Below are positions 34,601-44,484 of a stretch of DNA of 46,278 nucleotides, in pieces (the stretch's first letter is position 1; the number at the start of each line of letters is the position of its first letter). This stretch comes from an uncultured Methylococcaceae bacterium (GTDB lineage: Bacteria; Pseudomonadota; Gammaproteobacteria; Methylococcales; Methylomonadaceae), in contig CAIVQX010000039.1 in the NCBI GenBank assembly GCA_903908165.1, forward strand, positions 1 through 46,278. The letters are read 5' to 3'. Both the position numbers and the translations under genes were made by a program. Under the pieces are notes generated by a model. It did no database searches and was not told the origin of the DNA. It saw nothing but the letters and a program-made list of their open reading frames with translations.

Positions 34601-37600
34601 ATGCCAAAAAGAACCGACATAAAATCTATTTTATTATTGGGTGCTGGGCCAATCGTTATTGGTCAAGCCTGTGAGTTCGATTACTCAGGCACTCAAGCCT
34701 GCAAGGCCCTAAGGGAAGAAGGTTATCGCGTTATTCTGGTAAACTCCAATCCCGCTACTATTATGACTGATCCTGATATGTCAGATGCTGTTTATATCGA
34801 GCCTATTGATTGGCAAACAGTAGAAAAAATTATTGCAAAAGAACGCCCCGATGCATTATTGCCAACCATGGGTGGGCAAACAGCATTGAACTGTGCGCTA
34901 GATCTTGATGCGCATGGTATTTTGGCAAAATATAATGTTGAAATGATTGGCGCGACGAAAGAAGCTATTAATAAAGCTGAGGACCGTCAGTTATTCAATG
35001 ATGCCATGAGACGAATTGGATACGAAGTCGCAAAATCAAAAACGGCCCACTCTATGGAAGAGGCGATGGCTGCGCAGAAAGAAGTTGGCTATCCGACTGT
35101 CATTCGTCCTTCTTTTACCATGGGCGGAAGTGGAGGAGGTATTGCTTATAATAAGGAAGAGTTTGTTGAAATTTGCGAGCGTGGATTATATTTATCGCCG
35201 ACTAATGAGTTATTGATTGAAGAGTCCGTATTGGGTTGGAAAGAATATGAAATGGAAGTGGTTCGAGATTCTAAGGATAATTGCATTATTGTTTGTTCAA
35301 TTGAAAATTTTGATCCAATGGGTGTGCATACCGGTGATTCAATTACAGTAGCACCGGCTCAGACATTAACTGACAAAGAATATCAAATTTTACGAAATGT
35401 GTCTTTGGCGGTGCTCCGTGAGATTGGTGTTGATACGGGGGGATCTAATGTTCAAGTAGCAATTAATCCAGTTGATGGACGTATGATTGTTATTGAAATG
35501 AACCCTAGGGTCTCTCGATCTTCTGCGTTAGCCTCTAAAGCCACAGGTTTTCCAATTGCCAAAGTAGCAGCTAAATTAGCGGTTGGTTATACGTTAGATG
35601 AGTTGAAAAATGAAATTACGGGTGGAGCGACTCCCGCATCATTTGAGCCGACAATTGATTATGTGGTTACTAAAGTACCTCGTTTTACTTTTGAAAAATT
35701 CCCACAAGCTGATGATCGGTTAACGACACAAATGAAGTCGGTCGGTGAAATTATGGCGATTGGCCGTACTTTTCAAGAATCACTTCAAAAAGCGTTGCGC
35801 GGTTTGGAAATAGGTATTAGCGGTCTTGATGAAATAGTTGATTTGAATGCAGATGACGCTAAAGAAAAAATGCAAAGGGAAATGCGTCATCCAGGACCCG
35901 ATCGGTTGTTATATGTTGCCGATGCCTTTAGAAGCGGGATGACATTAAGTGAGGTTCATGAGGCTTCCAAAATTGATCCATGGTTTTTAGCGCAAATTGA
36001 AGATCTAATTATTACTGAACAATCATTGGCGACTAAAACCTTATCAACATTGAAGGATGGTGAGCTTTATAAGTTAAAGCGTAAAGGGTTTTCAGATTTA
36101 CGTATAGCAAAATTGCTGGATGCCTCTGAAATTGAAGTACGTAATGTGAGGCATAAGCAAAACATACGTCCAGTGTATAAGCGCATTGACTCTTGCGCAG
36201 CTGAATTTTCATCTGATACCGCTTATTTGTATTCAACATATGAAGAAGAATGTGAGGCAAGGGTTTCAGATAAAGAAAAAATTATAATTCTTGGTGGCGG
36301 TCCTAATCGAATCGGTCAGGGTATAGAGTTTGATTATTGTTGTGTTCATGCAGCCTTGGCGTTACGTGAAGATGGCTATGAAACTATCATGATTAATTGT
36401 AATCCTGAAACTGTTTCAACCGACTTTGATACTTCAGACCGTTTATATTTTGAGTCATTAACTCTGGAAGATGTGTTGGAAATTGTCCATATTGAAAAGC
36501 CTAAGGGTGTTATTGTTCAATACGGTGGACAAACGCCATTGAAACTTGCTCGCGCTCTGGAAGCTGCGGGGGTGCCAATTATTGGAACATCGCCAGATTC
36601 GATTGATTTAGCCGAGGATCGTGAGCGATTCCAGAAATTGTTGGAAAGACTTGACTTAAAACAACCGCCAAATGCTACAGCCCGATCAGTTGAACAAGCT
36701 GTGACTGCTGCAAAAGAACTAGGTTATCCTTTGGTTGTAAGGCCTTCATATGTTCTCGGAGGGCGTGGTATGGAGATTGTGTTCAATGAAGAAGGCTTAC
36801 AGCGATATATGAAAGAAGCTGTCAGTGTTTCTAATGATGCGCCCGTATTGCTTGATCGCTTTCTTGATGATGCGGTGGAAATGGATGTTGATGCTATTTA
36901 TGACGGCGAACGTGTTTTAATTGGCGGTTTGATGGAGCATATCGAGCAAGCTGGCGTTCATTCAGGTGATTCTGCCTGTTCATTGCCGCCATATGACTTG
37001 GCGCCAGAAATACAAGATAAGTTACGTGTTCAAGTAGCAAAAATGGCAGAGGCTTTAGGCGTAAGAGGGTTAATGAATACGCAGTTTGCGATTCAAGGCG
37101 AAGATATTTATGTTTTAGAGGTTAATCCAAGAGCTTCGCGAACGGCACCTTTTGTCTCCAAAGCAACTGGTTACGCTTTGGCAAAAATTGCAGCACGTGT
37201 CATGGTTGGACAAACTTTAGCGCAGCAAGGTGTTACTGAAGAACGTATTCCAAGTTATTATTCGGTTAAGGAAGCCGTTTTTCCTTTTGTAAAGTTTCCA
37301 GGCGTTGATCCTTTATTAGGTCCTGAAATGAAATCAACGGGTGAAGTGATGGGAGTTGGCAATACTTTTGGAGAAGCTTTTGCCAAGTCACAGCGGGCCG
37401 CTGGTGTGAATTTGAATGATAGTGGAAAAGTACTTATCAGTATTCGTGATGCTGATAAAGCCAAGGCGCCAGATATTGCCAGAATGTTGGTAGATAAAAA
37501 GTATGAGATTGTCGCAACAGGAGGTACTGCAAAGTTTCTTAAGGAGGCAGGTATTCCTTGTGAGGTGGTCTATAAGGTTAATGAAGGTCGACCTAATACT

Positions 37601-37813
37601 GTTGATATGATTAAAAATGATCAGATACAGTTTATTATCAATACGACCGAGGGAAAAAAAGCAATTTCAGATTCTTTTACTATGCGAAGAGAGGCTTTGC
37701 AACATAGGGTGGCTTATTACACTACTATGGCTGGTGCACGTGCTGCTTGTTTCGCATTAGGTAAATTAGATGCAGGTGATGTGAATTGCTTGCAAGATCT
37801 ACACAAAACTTGA
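34601..37813 (+). CDS. carB: Carbamoyl-phosphate synthase large subunit
   Basis: 1070 aa of the canonical CarB: two homologous ATP-grasp halves (starts [30 protein letters not shown] and [21 protein letters not shown] near residue 557), an oligomerisation domain between, and a C-terminal MGS-like allosteric domain ([22 protein letters not shown] from about 940). Makes carbamoyl phosphate from bicarbonate, two ATP and ammonia channelled from CarA. No break or missing catalytic element is noticed. It follows carA by 20 nt; greA follows after 89 nt. Confidence 0.97.
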   Translation: MPKRTDIKSILLLGAGPIVIGQACEFDYSGTQACKALREEGYRVILVNSNPATIMTDPDMSDAVYIEPIDWQTVEKIIAKERPDALLPTMGGQTALNCALDLDAHGILAKYNVEMIGATKEAINKAEDRQLFNDAMRRIGYEVAKSKTAHSMEEAMAAQKEVGYPTVIRPSFTMGGSGGGIAYNKEEFVEICERGLYLSPTNELLIEESVLGWKEYEMEVVRDSKDNCIIVCSIENFDPMGVHTGDSITVAPAQTLTDKEYQILRNVSLAVLREIGVDTGGSNVQVAINPVDGRMIVIEMNPRVSRSSALASKATGFPIAKVAAKLAVGYTLDELKNEITGGATPASFEPTIDYVVTKVPRFTFEKFPQADDRLTTQMKSVGEIMAIGRTFQESLQKALRGLEIGISGLDEIVDLNADDAKEKMQREMRHPGPDRLLYVADAFRSGMTLSEVHEASKIDPWFLAQIEDLIITEQSLATKTLSTLKDGELYKLKRKGFSDLRIAKLLDASEIEVRNVRHKQNIRPVYKRIDSCAAEFSSDTAYLYSTYEEECEARVSDKEKIIILGGGPNRIGQGIEFDYCCVHAALALREDGYETIMINCNPETVSTDFDTSDRLYFESLTLEDVLEIVHIEKPKGVIVQYGGQTPLKLARALEAAGVPIIGTSPDSIDLAEDRERFQKLLERLDLKQPPNATARSVEQAVTAAKELGYPLVVRPSYVLGGRGMEIVFNEEGLQRYMKEAVSVSNDAPVLLDRFLDDAVEMDVDAIYDGERVLIGGLMEHIEQAGVHSGDSACSLPPYDLAPEIQDKLRVQVAKMAEALGVRGLMNTQFAIQGEDIYVLEVNPRASRTAPFVSKATGYALAKIAARVMVGQTLAQQGVTEERIPSYYSVKEAVFPFVKFPGVDPLLGPEMKSTGEVMGVGNTFGEAFAKSQRAAGVNLNDSGKVLISIRDADKAKAPDIARMLVDKKYEIVATGGTAKFLKEAGIPCEVVYKVNEGRPNTVDMIKNDQIQFIINTTEGKKAISDSFTMRREALQHRVAYYTTMAGARAACFALGKLDAGDVNCLQDLHKT

Positions 37814-37825
37814 TTTGAAGAAATT

Positions 37826-37871
37826 AAGGTGCTCCGCATTGATTAAATTATTCTTTGTCCGGAGTGACCTT
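37826..37871 (+). other. Two-part hairpin between carB and greA
   Basis: AAGGT plus CTCCG (37826-37836) pair with CGGAG plus ACCTT (37860-37871) around an internal loop and a 23-nt apical loop. No T-run follows. It may be a greA leader element or a processing site in a car-greA message. Confidence 0.4.
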
Positions 37872-37902
37872 AGTTCAGAAATTTATTAATGGAGCTTAGA
37901 AT

Positions 37903-38379
37903 ATGAACAAGGTGCCTCTTACTGTTACAGGCGCGGAAAAATTACGTGTAGAGTTGGATGAGTTAAGGTCAGTCGTACGTCCGCGTATTATTGCATCCAT
38001 TGCAACTGCACGTGCCCATGGTGATTTAAAGGAAAATGCGGAATATCATGCCGCGAAGGAGCAACAGAGTTTTGCCGAAGGACGAATAGCTGAAATTGAA
38101 AGTAAGCTTGCAAATGCGCAAATAATCGATATTACTAAAGTTGATGCCAATGGTAGAGTGGTATTTGGCGCAACGGTAGAAATTGAAGACGTTGAGTCTG
38201 AAAAAAGAGTTATATATCAGATCGTAGGTGAAGATGAGGCGAGTATAAAAGAAGGTCGAATTTCGGTCGGATCACCGATTGCGCGGGCATTAATTGGTAA
38301 AGAGGTTGAGGACGTTGTTACAGTTAAAGCGCCGGGTGGTGATGTTGATTATGAAATTATCGCCATTAAATACATTTAA
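37903..38379 (+). CDS. greA: Transcription elongation factor GreA
   Basis: 158 aa. Rescues backtracked RNA polymerase by stimulating transcript cleavage. The N-terminal coiled-coil with acidic tip carries the conserved [24 protein letters not shown] (about residues 38-61); the C-terminal FKBP-like domain ends [17 protein letters not shown]. The ribosome-binding site GGAG is 8 nt before the ATG. The carB-greA-yhbY-rlmE neighbourhood is conserved among gammaproteobacteria. Confidence 0.97.
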   Translation: MNKVPLTVTGAEKLRVELDELRSVVRPRIIASIATARAHGDLKENAEYHAAKEQQSFAEGRIAEIESKLANAQIIDITKVDANGRVVFGATVEIEDVESEKRVIYQIVGEDEASIKEGRISVGSPIARALIGKEVEDVVTVKAPGGDVDYEIIAIKYI

Positions 38380-38429
38380 CTCAGGCGAAAGAAAAGTAGT
38401 TATTTTCCTCCCCCTTGTTAATTAATGTT

Positions 38430-38696
38430 TTATTTATTGGGGTTTAGTCGATAAATAACAGCTATTTGTCCAATCGATTGAATCAGCTCCGCACCTGAGT
38501 TCGCGCATATTTTTTCAGTAATTAATTTGCGATCCTCACGTTCTGCGCGGATTTTTACTTTTAGCAATTCGTGTGTATTCAGTGCTAGCTCAAGCTCTGC
38601 TAAAACAGCATCTGTAAGTCCTGATTGTCCAATCATAACTACGGGTTTTAGACTATGAGCTTCAGCTCGAAGTTTTTTCTTATTTGCAGCGTTCAC
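38430..38696 (-). CDS. yhbY: YhbY-family CRM-domain RNA-binding protein
   Basis: 88 aa, a single CRM domain. KKKLRAEAHSLKPVVMIGQSGLTDAVLAELELAL contains the GxxG-like loop (IGQSGLT), and LLKVKIRAEREDRK follows. The family binds pre-50S ribosomal particles. The start is GTG at 38696. It diverges from rlmE by 46 nt and converges with greA, as in E. coli. Confidence 0.93.
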   Translation of the reverse strand: MNAANKKKLRAEAHSLKPVVMIGQSGLTDAVLAELELALNTHELLKVKIRAEREDRKLITEKICANSGAELIQSIGQIAVIYRLNPNK

Positions 38697-38742
38697 GCAT
38701 TATTCCTAAATTAAAAAATCACAACACACTATACAACAGATT

Positions 38743-39360
38743 ATGGGTCGAAGTAAAAGCAGCAGTCGTTGGATGGCAGAACATTTTGAGGATGAGTATG
38801 TCAAAATGGCTCAAGCACAAGGCTATCGGTCTCGAGCAGTTTTTAAATTAAAAGAAATTCAAGAAAAAGATCAGCTTATTAAGCCTGGTATGAATATAGT
38901 TGATTTAGGTGCTGCGCCGGGTGGTTGGTCACAGTTTGCTAGGCAGTTGTTGGGTAAAAAAAATAAACTTATTGCACTAGATATTTTGCCGATGGATTCC
39001 TTGGAGGGAGTAGATTTTATTCAAGGTGATTTTCGAGAAGAATCGGTCATGGAGCGACTTTATAGCACTTTGCAAGGGCTACCTGTTAATCTGGTTATGT
39101 CTGATATGGCGCCAAATATGAGTGGCAACAAAGGTGTAGATCAACCGCGTGCTATTTATTTGGGTGAGTTGGCTTTAGATACTGCAAAAACTGTTCTAAC
39201 AAAAGATGGAAGCTTTTTGGTTAAGTTATTTCATGGTGAAGGTTTTGAAACGCTATACTCAGAGATTGAGCATAACTTTACAAAAGTAATTATCAGAAAG
39301 CCAAAAGCATCAAGGCCACGAAGTAATGAAGTTTATATTTTAGCTAAAGGGTTTAAATAG
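38743..39360 (+). CDS. rlmE: 23S rRNA (uridine-2'-O)-methyltransferase RlmE
   Basis: 205 aa. Methylates U2552 of 23S rRNA in the A-site loop using SAM. Motif I is [13 protein letters not shown] (about 51-63); the catalytic tetrad K-D-K-E is represented by the Lys in [11 protein letters not shown], Asp in [10 protein letters not shown], Lys in [10 protein letters not shown] and Glu in SNEVYIL. Followed after 147 nt by ftsH, the standard partner. Confidence 0.95.
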   Translation: MGRSKSSSRWMAEHFEDEYVKMAQAQGYRSRAVFKLKEIQEKDQLIKPGMNIVDLGAAPGGWSQFARQLLGKKNKLIALDILPMDSLEGVDFIQGDFREESVMERLYSTLQGLPVNLVMSDMAPNMSGNKGVDQPRAIYLGELALDTAKTVLTKDGSFLVKLFHGEGFETLYSEIEHNFTKVIIRKPKASRPRSNEVYILAKGFK

Positions 39361-39451
39361 CGTTATGCAGTCCTTATATTGCCAATATGAGGAAATTGCT
39401 AACCGTTTAGTGTTTTCCAGATAAATAACGACAGTCAGGTAAGGCAACTTC

Positions 39452-39460
39452 TGATATAAT
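39452..39460 (+). promoter_or_regulatory. Extended -10 promoter of ftsH
   Basis: TGATATAAT (TGn-TATAAT) lies 48 nt before the ftsH GTG. No good -35 or sigma-32-like pair is obvious around it. Confidence 0.5.
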
Positions 39461-39507
39461 TAATCAGTTTTTTTAAACCGGGAGCCTTTTGGGCCTAGGG
39501 TGTTTCT

Positions 39508-41439
39508 GTGAATGATATGATGAAAAATATAATCCTGTGGGTGGTCATTGCAATAGTATTGATGTCCCTTTTTAATAATTTTGGCTCACAAGGAGATAGA
39601 GCTGACTCAGCTTTATCCTATTCACAATTCCTAGAGTCGGTGAAGGCCGGTCAAATTCAACAGGTAATGATTGATGAGCATATCATCAAGGGTAAGACGC
39701 AAGTCGGCCAGTTGTTTAAGACGTATGCACCTAACGACCCACATTTGATTGACGACTTATTGGCGAATGGCGTCGATATAAAAGCGGTTCCACCTGAGCA
39801 ACCCTCCATGCTTATGCAATTATTAATATCGTTTGGTCCGATGTTATTACTGATTGCTGTTTGGGTGTTCTTTATGCGTCAAATGCAAGGCGGTGGTGCT
39901 GGAGGTCGAGGTGCTATGAGCTTTGGTAAAAGTAAAGCAAGAATGCTTGAAGAAGATCAGATTAAGGTAACATTCGCTGATGTGGCTGGTTGTGATGAGG
40001 CTAAAGAAGAAGTTGTGGAAATGGTTGATTTTCTTAGAGACCCAGCTAAATATCAAAAATTAGGTGGTAAGATTCCACGAGGCGCTTTGATGATTGGTCC
40101 TCCTGGAACAGGAAAAACGTTGTTAGCTAGAGCAATTGCCGGTGAAGCTAAGGTGCCTTTTTTTACTATTTCGGGCTCAGATTTTGTAGAAATGTTTGTA
40201 GGTGTTGGTGCATCTCGTGTTCGTGATATGTTTGAGCAAGCTAAAAAACATGCGCCTTGTATTATTTTTATTGATGAAATTGATGCTGTTGGGCGCCAAC
40301 GTGGTGCTGGTTTAGGTGGCGGAAATGATGAACGCGAACAGACATTAAATCAGTTATTGGTTGAAATGGATGGTTTTGAAGGTAATGAAGGTATTATCGT
40401 TATAGCGGCGACAAATCGTCCAGATGTATTGGATAAAGCGCTGTTGCGTCCAGGAAGATTTGATCGTCAGGTAACCGTAGGTTTGCCTGATGTTAAAGGA
40501 CGTGAGCAAATACTTGCGGTCCATATGAAAAAGGTTCCATCCGATGATGATGTCATTATTAAATATATAGCTCAAGGAACTCCAGGATTTTCTGGAGCAG
40601 ATTTGGCTAATTTAATCAATGAAGCCGCTTTGTTTGCCGCAAGAATGAATAAGCGCGTTGTCAATATGTCTGATTTGGAAAAAGCTAAAGATAAATTGAT
40701 CATGGGTGCTGAAAGACACACCATGGTGATGGATGAAAAAGAAAAAACCATGACGGCTTATCATGAAGCAGGCCATGCGATTGTTGGCAAATTGGTGCCT
40801 GAACATGATCCTGTTTACAAAGTCAGTATTATGCCTAGAGGTCGAGCTTTAGGTGTTACCATGTTTTTACCTGAGAGAGATCAGTATAGCGCCAGTAAAC
40901 AAAAACTGGATAGTATGATTTCTAGCCTATATGGTGGACGAATTGCCGAAGAAGTAGTTTTTGGTTGGGAGCAAGTAAGTACAGGTGCTTCTAATGATAT
41001 TGAACGAGCTACTGAGTTGGCGAGAAACATGGTGACTAAGTGGGGATTGTCGCAACGTCTTGGTCCATTATCTTATAGTGAAGAAGAAGGTGAGGTATTT
41101 CTCGGTCGTTCAGTGACTCAGCATAAAAAAGTAGCTGAAGAAACCTCGCATACCATTGATGAAGAAATTCGTTCTTTCATAGATAGAAATTACGAGCGTG
41201 CAGAGAGACTGTTAAAAGAAAATATTGATATTCTTCATGCTATGGCTGCAGCATTGATGAAATACGAGACCATCGACAAATATCAAATTGATGATCTGAT
41301 GGCTCGTAAGCCCGTAAGAGATCCTAAAGGCTGGGATGATGATAAGCCCTCAAGTGGTAATATTAAGGTTGATGAAATAAAAGCCATGGATGACAAAAAA
41401 GCAGATAAACCAATTGGAAATACTGCTGAGCAAGGCTAA
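39508..41439 (+). CDS. ftsH: ATP-dependent zinc metalloprotease FtsH
   Basis: 643 aa. Membrane AAA+ protease degrading unassembled membrane proteins and regulators such as LpxC. Helices at about 7-24 and 101-123 flank a periplasmic domain. Walker A is GPPGTGKT (197-204), Walker [15 protein letters not shown] with [20 protein letters not shown], and the zinc site HEAGH near residue 420. The start is GTG at 39508 with AGGG 7 nt upstream; the MND start matches relatives, ATG at 39517 is an alternative. A strong terminator follows, so glmM is not simply co-transcribed. Confidence 0.97.
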   Translation: MNDMMKNIILWVVIAIVLMSLFNNFGSQGDRADSALSYSQFLESVKAGQIQQVMIDEHIIKGKTQVGQLFKTYAPNDPHLIDDLLANGVDIKAVPPEQPSMLMQLLISFGPMLLLIAVWVFFMRQMQGGGAGGRGAMSFGKSKARMLEEDQIKVTFADVAGCDEAKEEVVEMVDFLRDPAKYQKLGGKIPRGALMIGPPGTGKTLLARAIAGEAKVPFFTISGSDFVEMFVGVGASRVRDMFEQAKKHAPCIIFIDEIDAVGRQRGAGLGGGNDEREQTLNQLLVEMDGFEGNEGIIVIAATNRPDVLDKALLRPGRFDRQVTVGLPDVKGREQILAVHMKKVPSDDDVIIKYIAQGTPGFSGADLANLINEAALFAARMNKRVVNMSDLEKAKDKLIMGAERHTMVMDEKEKTMTAYHEAGHAIVGKLVPEHDPVYKVSIMPRGRALGVTMFLPERDQYSASKQKLDSMISSLYGGRIAEEVVFGWEQVSTGASNDIERATELARNMVTKWGLSQRLGPLSYSEEEGEVFLGRSVTQHKKVAEETSHTIDEEIRSFIDRNYERAERLLKENIDILHAMAAALMKYETIDKYQIDDLMARKPVRDPKGWDDDKPSSGNIKVDEIKAMDDKKADKPIGNTAEQG

Positions 41440-41460
41440 AAATTGTAACGATAGATTTTA

Positions 41461-41490
41461 AAGGAGAGGCTAATACCTCTCCTTTTTTTT
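41461..41490 (+). terminator. Intrinsic terminator after ftsH
   Basis: AAGGAGAGG (41461-41469) pairs with CCTCTCCTT (41476-41484) around CTAATA, followed by a T-run to 41490. Confidence 0.95.
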
Positions 41491-41555
41491 GCAAAGTTTA
41501 ATGTAAAAAATTGCGAAAAAGCTTTATTAATATCCAGAAGACGAGAGTTATTAGT

Positions 41556-42896
41556 ATGTCAAGAAAGTATTTTGGAACAGATGGTATCAGGGGAAAAGTA
41601 GGTGAAGCGCCCATCACGGCAGATTTTTTATTAAAATTGGGCTGGGCGGCAGGAAAGGTGTTCGCCAATGAAGGACATGGTTTTGTGTTGGTGGGTAAAG
41701 ATACGCGTATATCGGGCTATATGTTCGAATCGGCTTTAGAAGCGGGGCTTTCAGCAGCTGGCGTGGATACTCGCTTACTCGGTCCTATGCCTACACCGGG
41801 TGTTGCTTATTTAACACGAACATTAAGAGCAAAAGCGGGTATCGTTATAAGTGCCTCCCACAACCCCTATTATGACAATGGCATAAAGTTTTTTTCGGTA
41901 CAAGGCACTAAGTTACCTGATGATATAGAGGGTAAGATTGAAAGCTATATTGATTCACCAATGACTACGGCTGAGTCAGCTAAATTGGGTAAGGCAAAGC
42001 GCTTGGTTGATGCATCAGGACGTTATATTGAGTTTTGTAAGGCTAGTATTCCGACACGTTTTGAATTTAGCGGCATGAAGATAGTTGTTGACTGTGCTCA
42101 TGGAGCGACTTATCACATTGCCCCTCATGTTTTCAGGGAAGTAGGAGCCCAGGTAATTGTAATAGGCGCCGAGCCTAATGGCCTTAATATAAATGATCAG
42201 TGTGGTGCGACTAAGCCTGAACAGTTGGTTGCGGCAGTAATGGCAAATCAGGCAGATTTTGGAATTGCATTGGATGGTGATGGTGATCGACTTGTTATGG
42301 TTGATCATAAAGGTGAAATTGTTGATGGCGATGAACTGATCTATATTATTGCAAAATCCAGATTAGATGCAGGGCAGATGTCGGGCCCAGTTGTTGGCAC
42401 TTTAATGACTAACTTGGGCATGGAGCATGGCCTTAAAGAGATGGGGCTTAGTTTATTGAGAGCTAAAGTGGGTGATCGTTATGTTATGGAAATGATGAAT
42501 GATCATAAAGGAATATTGGGGGGAGAAAACTCAGGACATATTATTTGTTTAGATAGAACCACGACCGGCGACGGAATAATTGCTGCTTTGCAGGTAATGG
42601 CTGAAATGCATGACAGTGGAAAAACTCTACATGAATTAAAGTCAGGAATGCAAAAATATCCTCAGGTTTTGATTAATATTAAAACAATTAAAACGGTTAA
42701 CCTGGATGGCAATGAAAATATTGTAAAGTCAGTGCGTGCGGTTGAAGAAAAACTAGGTAATAAAGGAAGGGTATTACTAAGGGCATCAGGAACGGAACCC
42801 TTAATCCGCGTTATGGTTGAAGGAGAAGATGCAGGCTTGGTTAATAATTACGCACAGCAATTGGCTGAAGATGTTAAGAAAGTAATAGGTGCTTGA
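41556..42896 (+). CDS. glmM: Phosphoglucosamine mutase
   Basis: 446 aa from the ATG at 41556 (GAGAG 8 nt upstream; homologues begin [13 protein letters not shown]; the frame opens 15 codons earlier at TTG). Converts glucosamine-6-P to glucosamine-1-P for peptidoglycan and LPS. The phosphoserine loop is [16 protein letters not shown] (about 100-115), the metal site DGDGDR, and the C-terminal phosphate loop [16 protein letters not shown]. folP, normally between ftsH and glmM, is missing here. Confidence 0.95.
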   Translation: MSRKYFGTDGIRGKVGEAPITADFLLKLGWAAGKVFANEGHGFVLVGKDTRISGYMFESALEAGLSAAGVDTRLLGPMPTPGVAYLTRTLRAKAGIVISASHNPYYDNGIKFFSVQGTKLPDDIEGKIESYIDSPMTTAESAKLGKAKRLVDASGRYIEFCKASIPTRFEFSGMKIVVDCAHGATYHIAPHVFREVGAQVIVIGAEPNGLNINDQCGATKPEQLVAAVMANQADFGIALDGDGDRLVMVDHKGEIVDGDELIYIIAKSRLDAGQMSGPVVGTLMTNLGMEHGLKEMGLSLLRAKVGDRYVMEMMNDHKGILGGENSGHIICLDRTTTGDGIIAALQVMAEMHDSGKTLHELKSGMQKYPQVLINIKTIKTVNLDGNENIVKSVRAVEEKLGNKGRVLLRASGTEPLIRVMVEGEDAGLVNNYAQQLAEDVKKVIGA

Positions 42897-42953
42897 ATTA
42901 GTGGTTATTTGGCTATATCATGTGCAGTTTGGTTCTATGTGGGAGTTATGTTA

Positions 42954-43700
42954 ATGCGTCGGTCTCTGGTGGTCGGAAATTGGAAAATGAATGGAACTCT
43001 TGCAAGTTCTGAGTTACTTGCAAAAGGCATTATTTCTGGGTTAGATTCAAACAAAGCAGATATTGCAATCTGTGTTCCCTATGTTTACTTACCAAGTGTT
43101 AGTGAATTGGTTAAAGGTACCGCATTAGCATTGGGCTCGCAAAATATTGCAGATAAATCTTCAGGTGCTTTTACTGGAGAAATATCCGCATCTATGCTGA
43201 AAGAGTTCAATTGCAAATATGCTCTTGTAGGGCATTCAGAAAGACGTAGTTTTTACGGAGACACCAACGAATCGGTTGCTGCACGTTTTAGTCAAGCACT
43301 AGAGCAAAATATTACCCCAATTTTATGTGTGGGAGAAACGCTAGAGCAGCGCGAACAAGATCAAACGTTTGAAGTGATCAATGAGCAGCTTGATGCTGTC
43401 ATTAATTTGGTAGGTATAACAGCTTTTAATTCTGCAGTTATTGCATATGAGCCTGTTTGGGCGATAGGTACTGGAAAAACAGCAAGTGATGAACAGGCTC
43501 AGGAAGTTCATTTTTATATACGCCAGTACATTGCAGCTAAAGATCAAGCTATTGCAGATAAAATACAAATTTTATACGGCGGAAGTGCAAAACCGGAGAA
43601 TGCAAAAGGTTTGTTTGCAATGCCGGATATAGATGGCGGCTTAATAGGTGGGGCTTCGTTGGATGCGGAATCCTTTTTAAAGATTTTTAACTCGATTTAG
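42954..43700 (+). CDS. tpiA: Triosephosphate isomerase
   Basis: 248 aa from the ATG at 42954, which has GGGAG 8 nt upstream; an ATG at 42948 is too close to it, and a longer frame from 42909 lacks support. Interconverts DHAP and glyceraldehyde-3-P. Catalytic residues: Lys in VGNWKMNG, His in VGHSERR, Glu in AYEPVWAIGTGK, and LYGGSAKPEN for phosphate. It sits between glmM and secG as in Pseudomonas and relatives. Confidence 0.96.
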   Translation: MRRSLVVGNWKMNGTLASSELLAKGIISGLDSNKADIAICVPYVYLPSVSELVKGTALALGSQNIADKSSGAFTGEISASMLKEFNCKYALVGHSERRSFYGDTNESVAARFSQALEQNITPILCVGETLEQREQDQTFEVINEQLDAVINLVGITAFNSAVIAYEPVWAIGTGKTASDEQAQEVHFYIRQYIAAKDQAIADKIQILYGGSAKPENAKGLFAMPDIDGGLIGGASLDAESFLKIFNSI

Positions 43701-43716
43701 AGCAGTTTAGACATTC

Positions 43717-44163
43717 ATGTATCAGGTAATTATTGTTATTCATGTGTTGCTGGGTTTAGGTATTATTGGTTTAATATTAATGCAGCAAGGTAAAGGGGCC
43801 GATGCCGGCGCCGCTTTTGGAACTGGATCAGCGGGCTCTGTTTTTGGTGCACAGGGCGCAGCTTCTTTTTTGTCTAGAGCTACAGCCATTCTAGCGACGT
43901 TATTTTTTATAACCAGCTTGGGTCTTGCGATCATAAATGGTCATAAGGGTGTTGCTTTTGATTTAATGAGTTCATCAGATGTTAAAGAAGAAACGGCCGG
44001 TGTTCCCCAGCTACAGGGTCAAGCAGCCGTTGATTCAGTGTCTACAGTACCTGCTATTAAGGCTGAAGATATCCCTGAAGTAAAGGTTGTTGAGCCAGTG
44101 AAAGGTGCCGAGATAAAAGATACTCAAGTGCCTAAAGCTGAAGAAATGAAGACAGTAAAATAG
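43717..44163 (+). CDS. secG: Preprotein translocase subunit SecG
   Basis: 148 aa. Two transmembrane helices (about 3-23 and 53-73) around GKGADAGAAFGTGSAGSVFGAQGAA, the SecG signature. Assists SecYE and SecA in export. The C-terminal tail after residue 80 is longer than in E. coli (110 aa) and rich in Glu, Lys and Val, likely disordered. Sixteen nt from tpiA; tRNA-Leu follows at 62 nt. Confidence 0.92.
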   Translation: MYQVIIVIHVLLGLGIIGLILMQQGKGADAGAAFGTGSAGSVFGAQGAASFLSRATAILATLFFITSLGLAIINGHKGVAFDLMSSSDVKEETAGVPQLQGQAAVDSVSTVPAIKAEDIPEVKVVEPVKGAEIKDTQVPKAEEMKTVK

Positions 44164-44224
44164 CTAAAAAGCTTCTTCTGAAGTTGGTGGTTAAGTATTT
44201 TTATAAAGAAGTAATCAAGTTTAA

Positions 44225-44309
44225 GCCGACGTGGTGAAATTGGTAGACACGCCATCTTGAGGGGGTGGTGACGAAAGTCGTGCCGGTTCAAATCCGGCCG
44301 CCGGTACCA
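44225..44309 (+). tRNA. tRNA-Leu (anticodon GAG); likely integration site
   Basis: An 85-nt class II tRNA. Acceptor GCCGACG (44225-44231) pairs with CGCCGGT (44299-44305) with a G1-U72 pair, as in E. coli leuU, and an A5-C68 mismatch. The anticodon stem CCATC/GGTGG holds TTGAGGG with GAG. The T arm is GCCGG-TTCAAAT-CCGGC, and CCA is encoded at 44307-44309. secG-tRNA-Leu(GAG) order is conserved. The P4-type integrase 175 nt downstream suggests the 3' half is the attachment site. Confidence 0.95.
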
Positions 44310-44345
44310 TACAAAGGTTTTAAGAGAGCCAAAGAAGCACAAGAA

Positions 44346-44376
44346 CCCGCAAGTTATATGGCTTAGCGGGTTTTTT
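44346..44376 (+). terminator. tRNA-Leu terminator
   Basis: CCCGC-AAGT pairs with GCTT-A-GCGGG (44346-44354 / 44361-44370, one bulged A), followed by six T. It is homologous to the tRNA-Ser terminator and differs by compensating changes in the upper stem. Confidence 0.88.
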
Positions 44377-44405
44377 ATTGTCCAGCGAAATGTAGTCAAA
44401 TACAC

Positions 44406-44482
44406 GGACATCCAATCAAAAGTATGTCCTTTTTTATGTCCTTTGGTATAGTGTAAGAAAAAAGGACATAATCAAGGACATA
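44406..44482 (+). promoter_or_regulatory. Integrase promoter inside an inverted GGACATA repeat array
   Basis: Two TATGTCC copies (44423-44429, 44435-44441) and two GGACATA copies (44464-44470, 44476-44482) are each spaced 12 nt apart and face each other; a further GGACAT lies at 44406-44411. Between the pairs sits an extended -10, TGGTATAGT (44444-44452). The integrase ATG at 44485 follows directly. These could be repressor operators or integrase arm sites. Confidence 0.65.
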
Positions 44483-44484
44483 AA

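Noticed and set aside
44124-44411. 95-aa minus-strand open frame across tRNA-Leu
   Set aside because: It is the antisense of a tRNA and its terminator; such frames (with a YRRPDLNRHD-like stretch) are well-known annotation artefacts.
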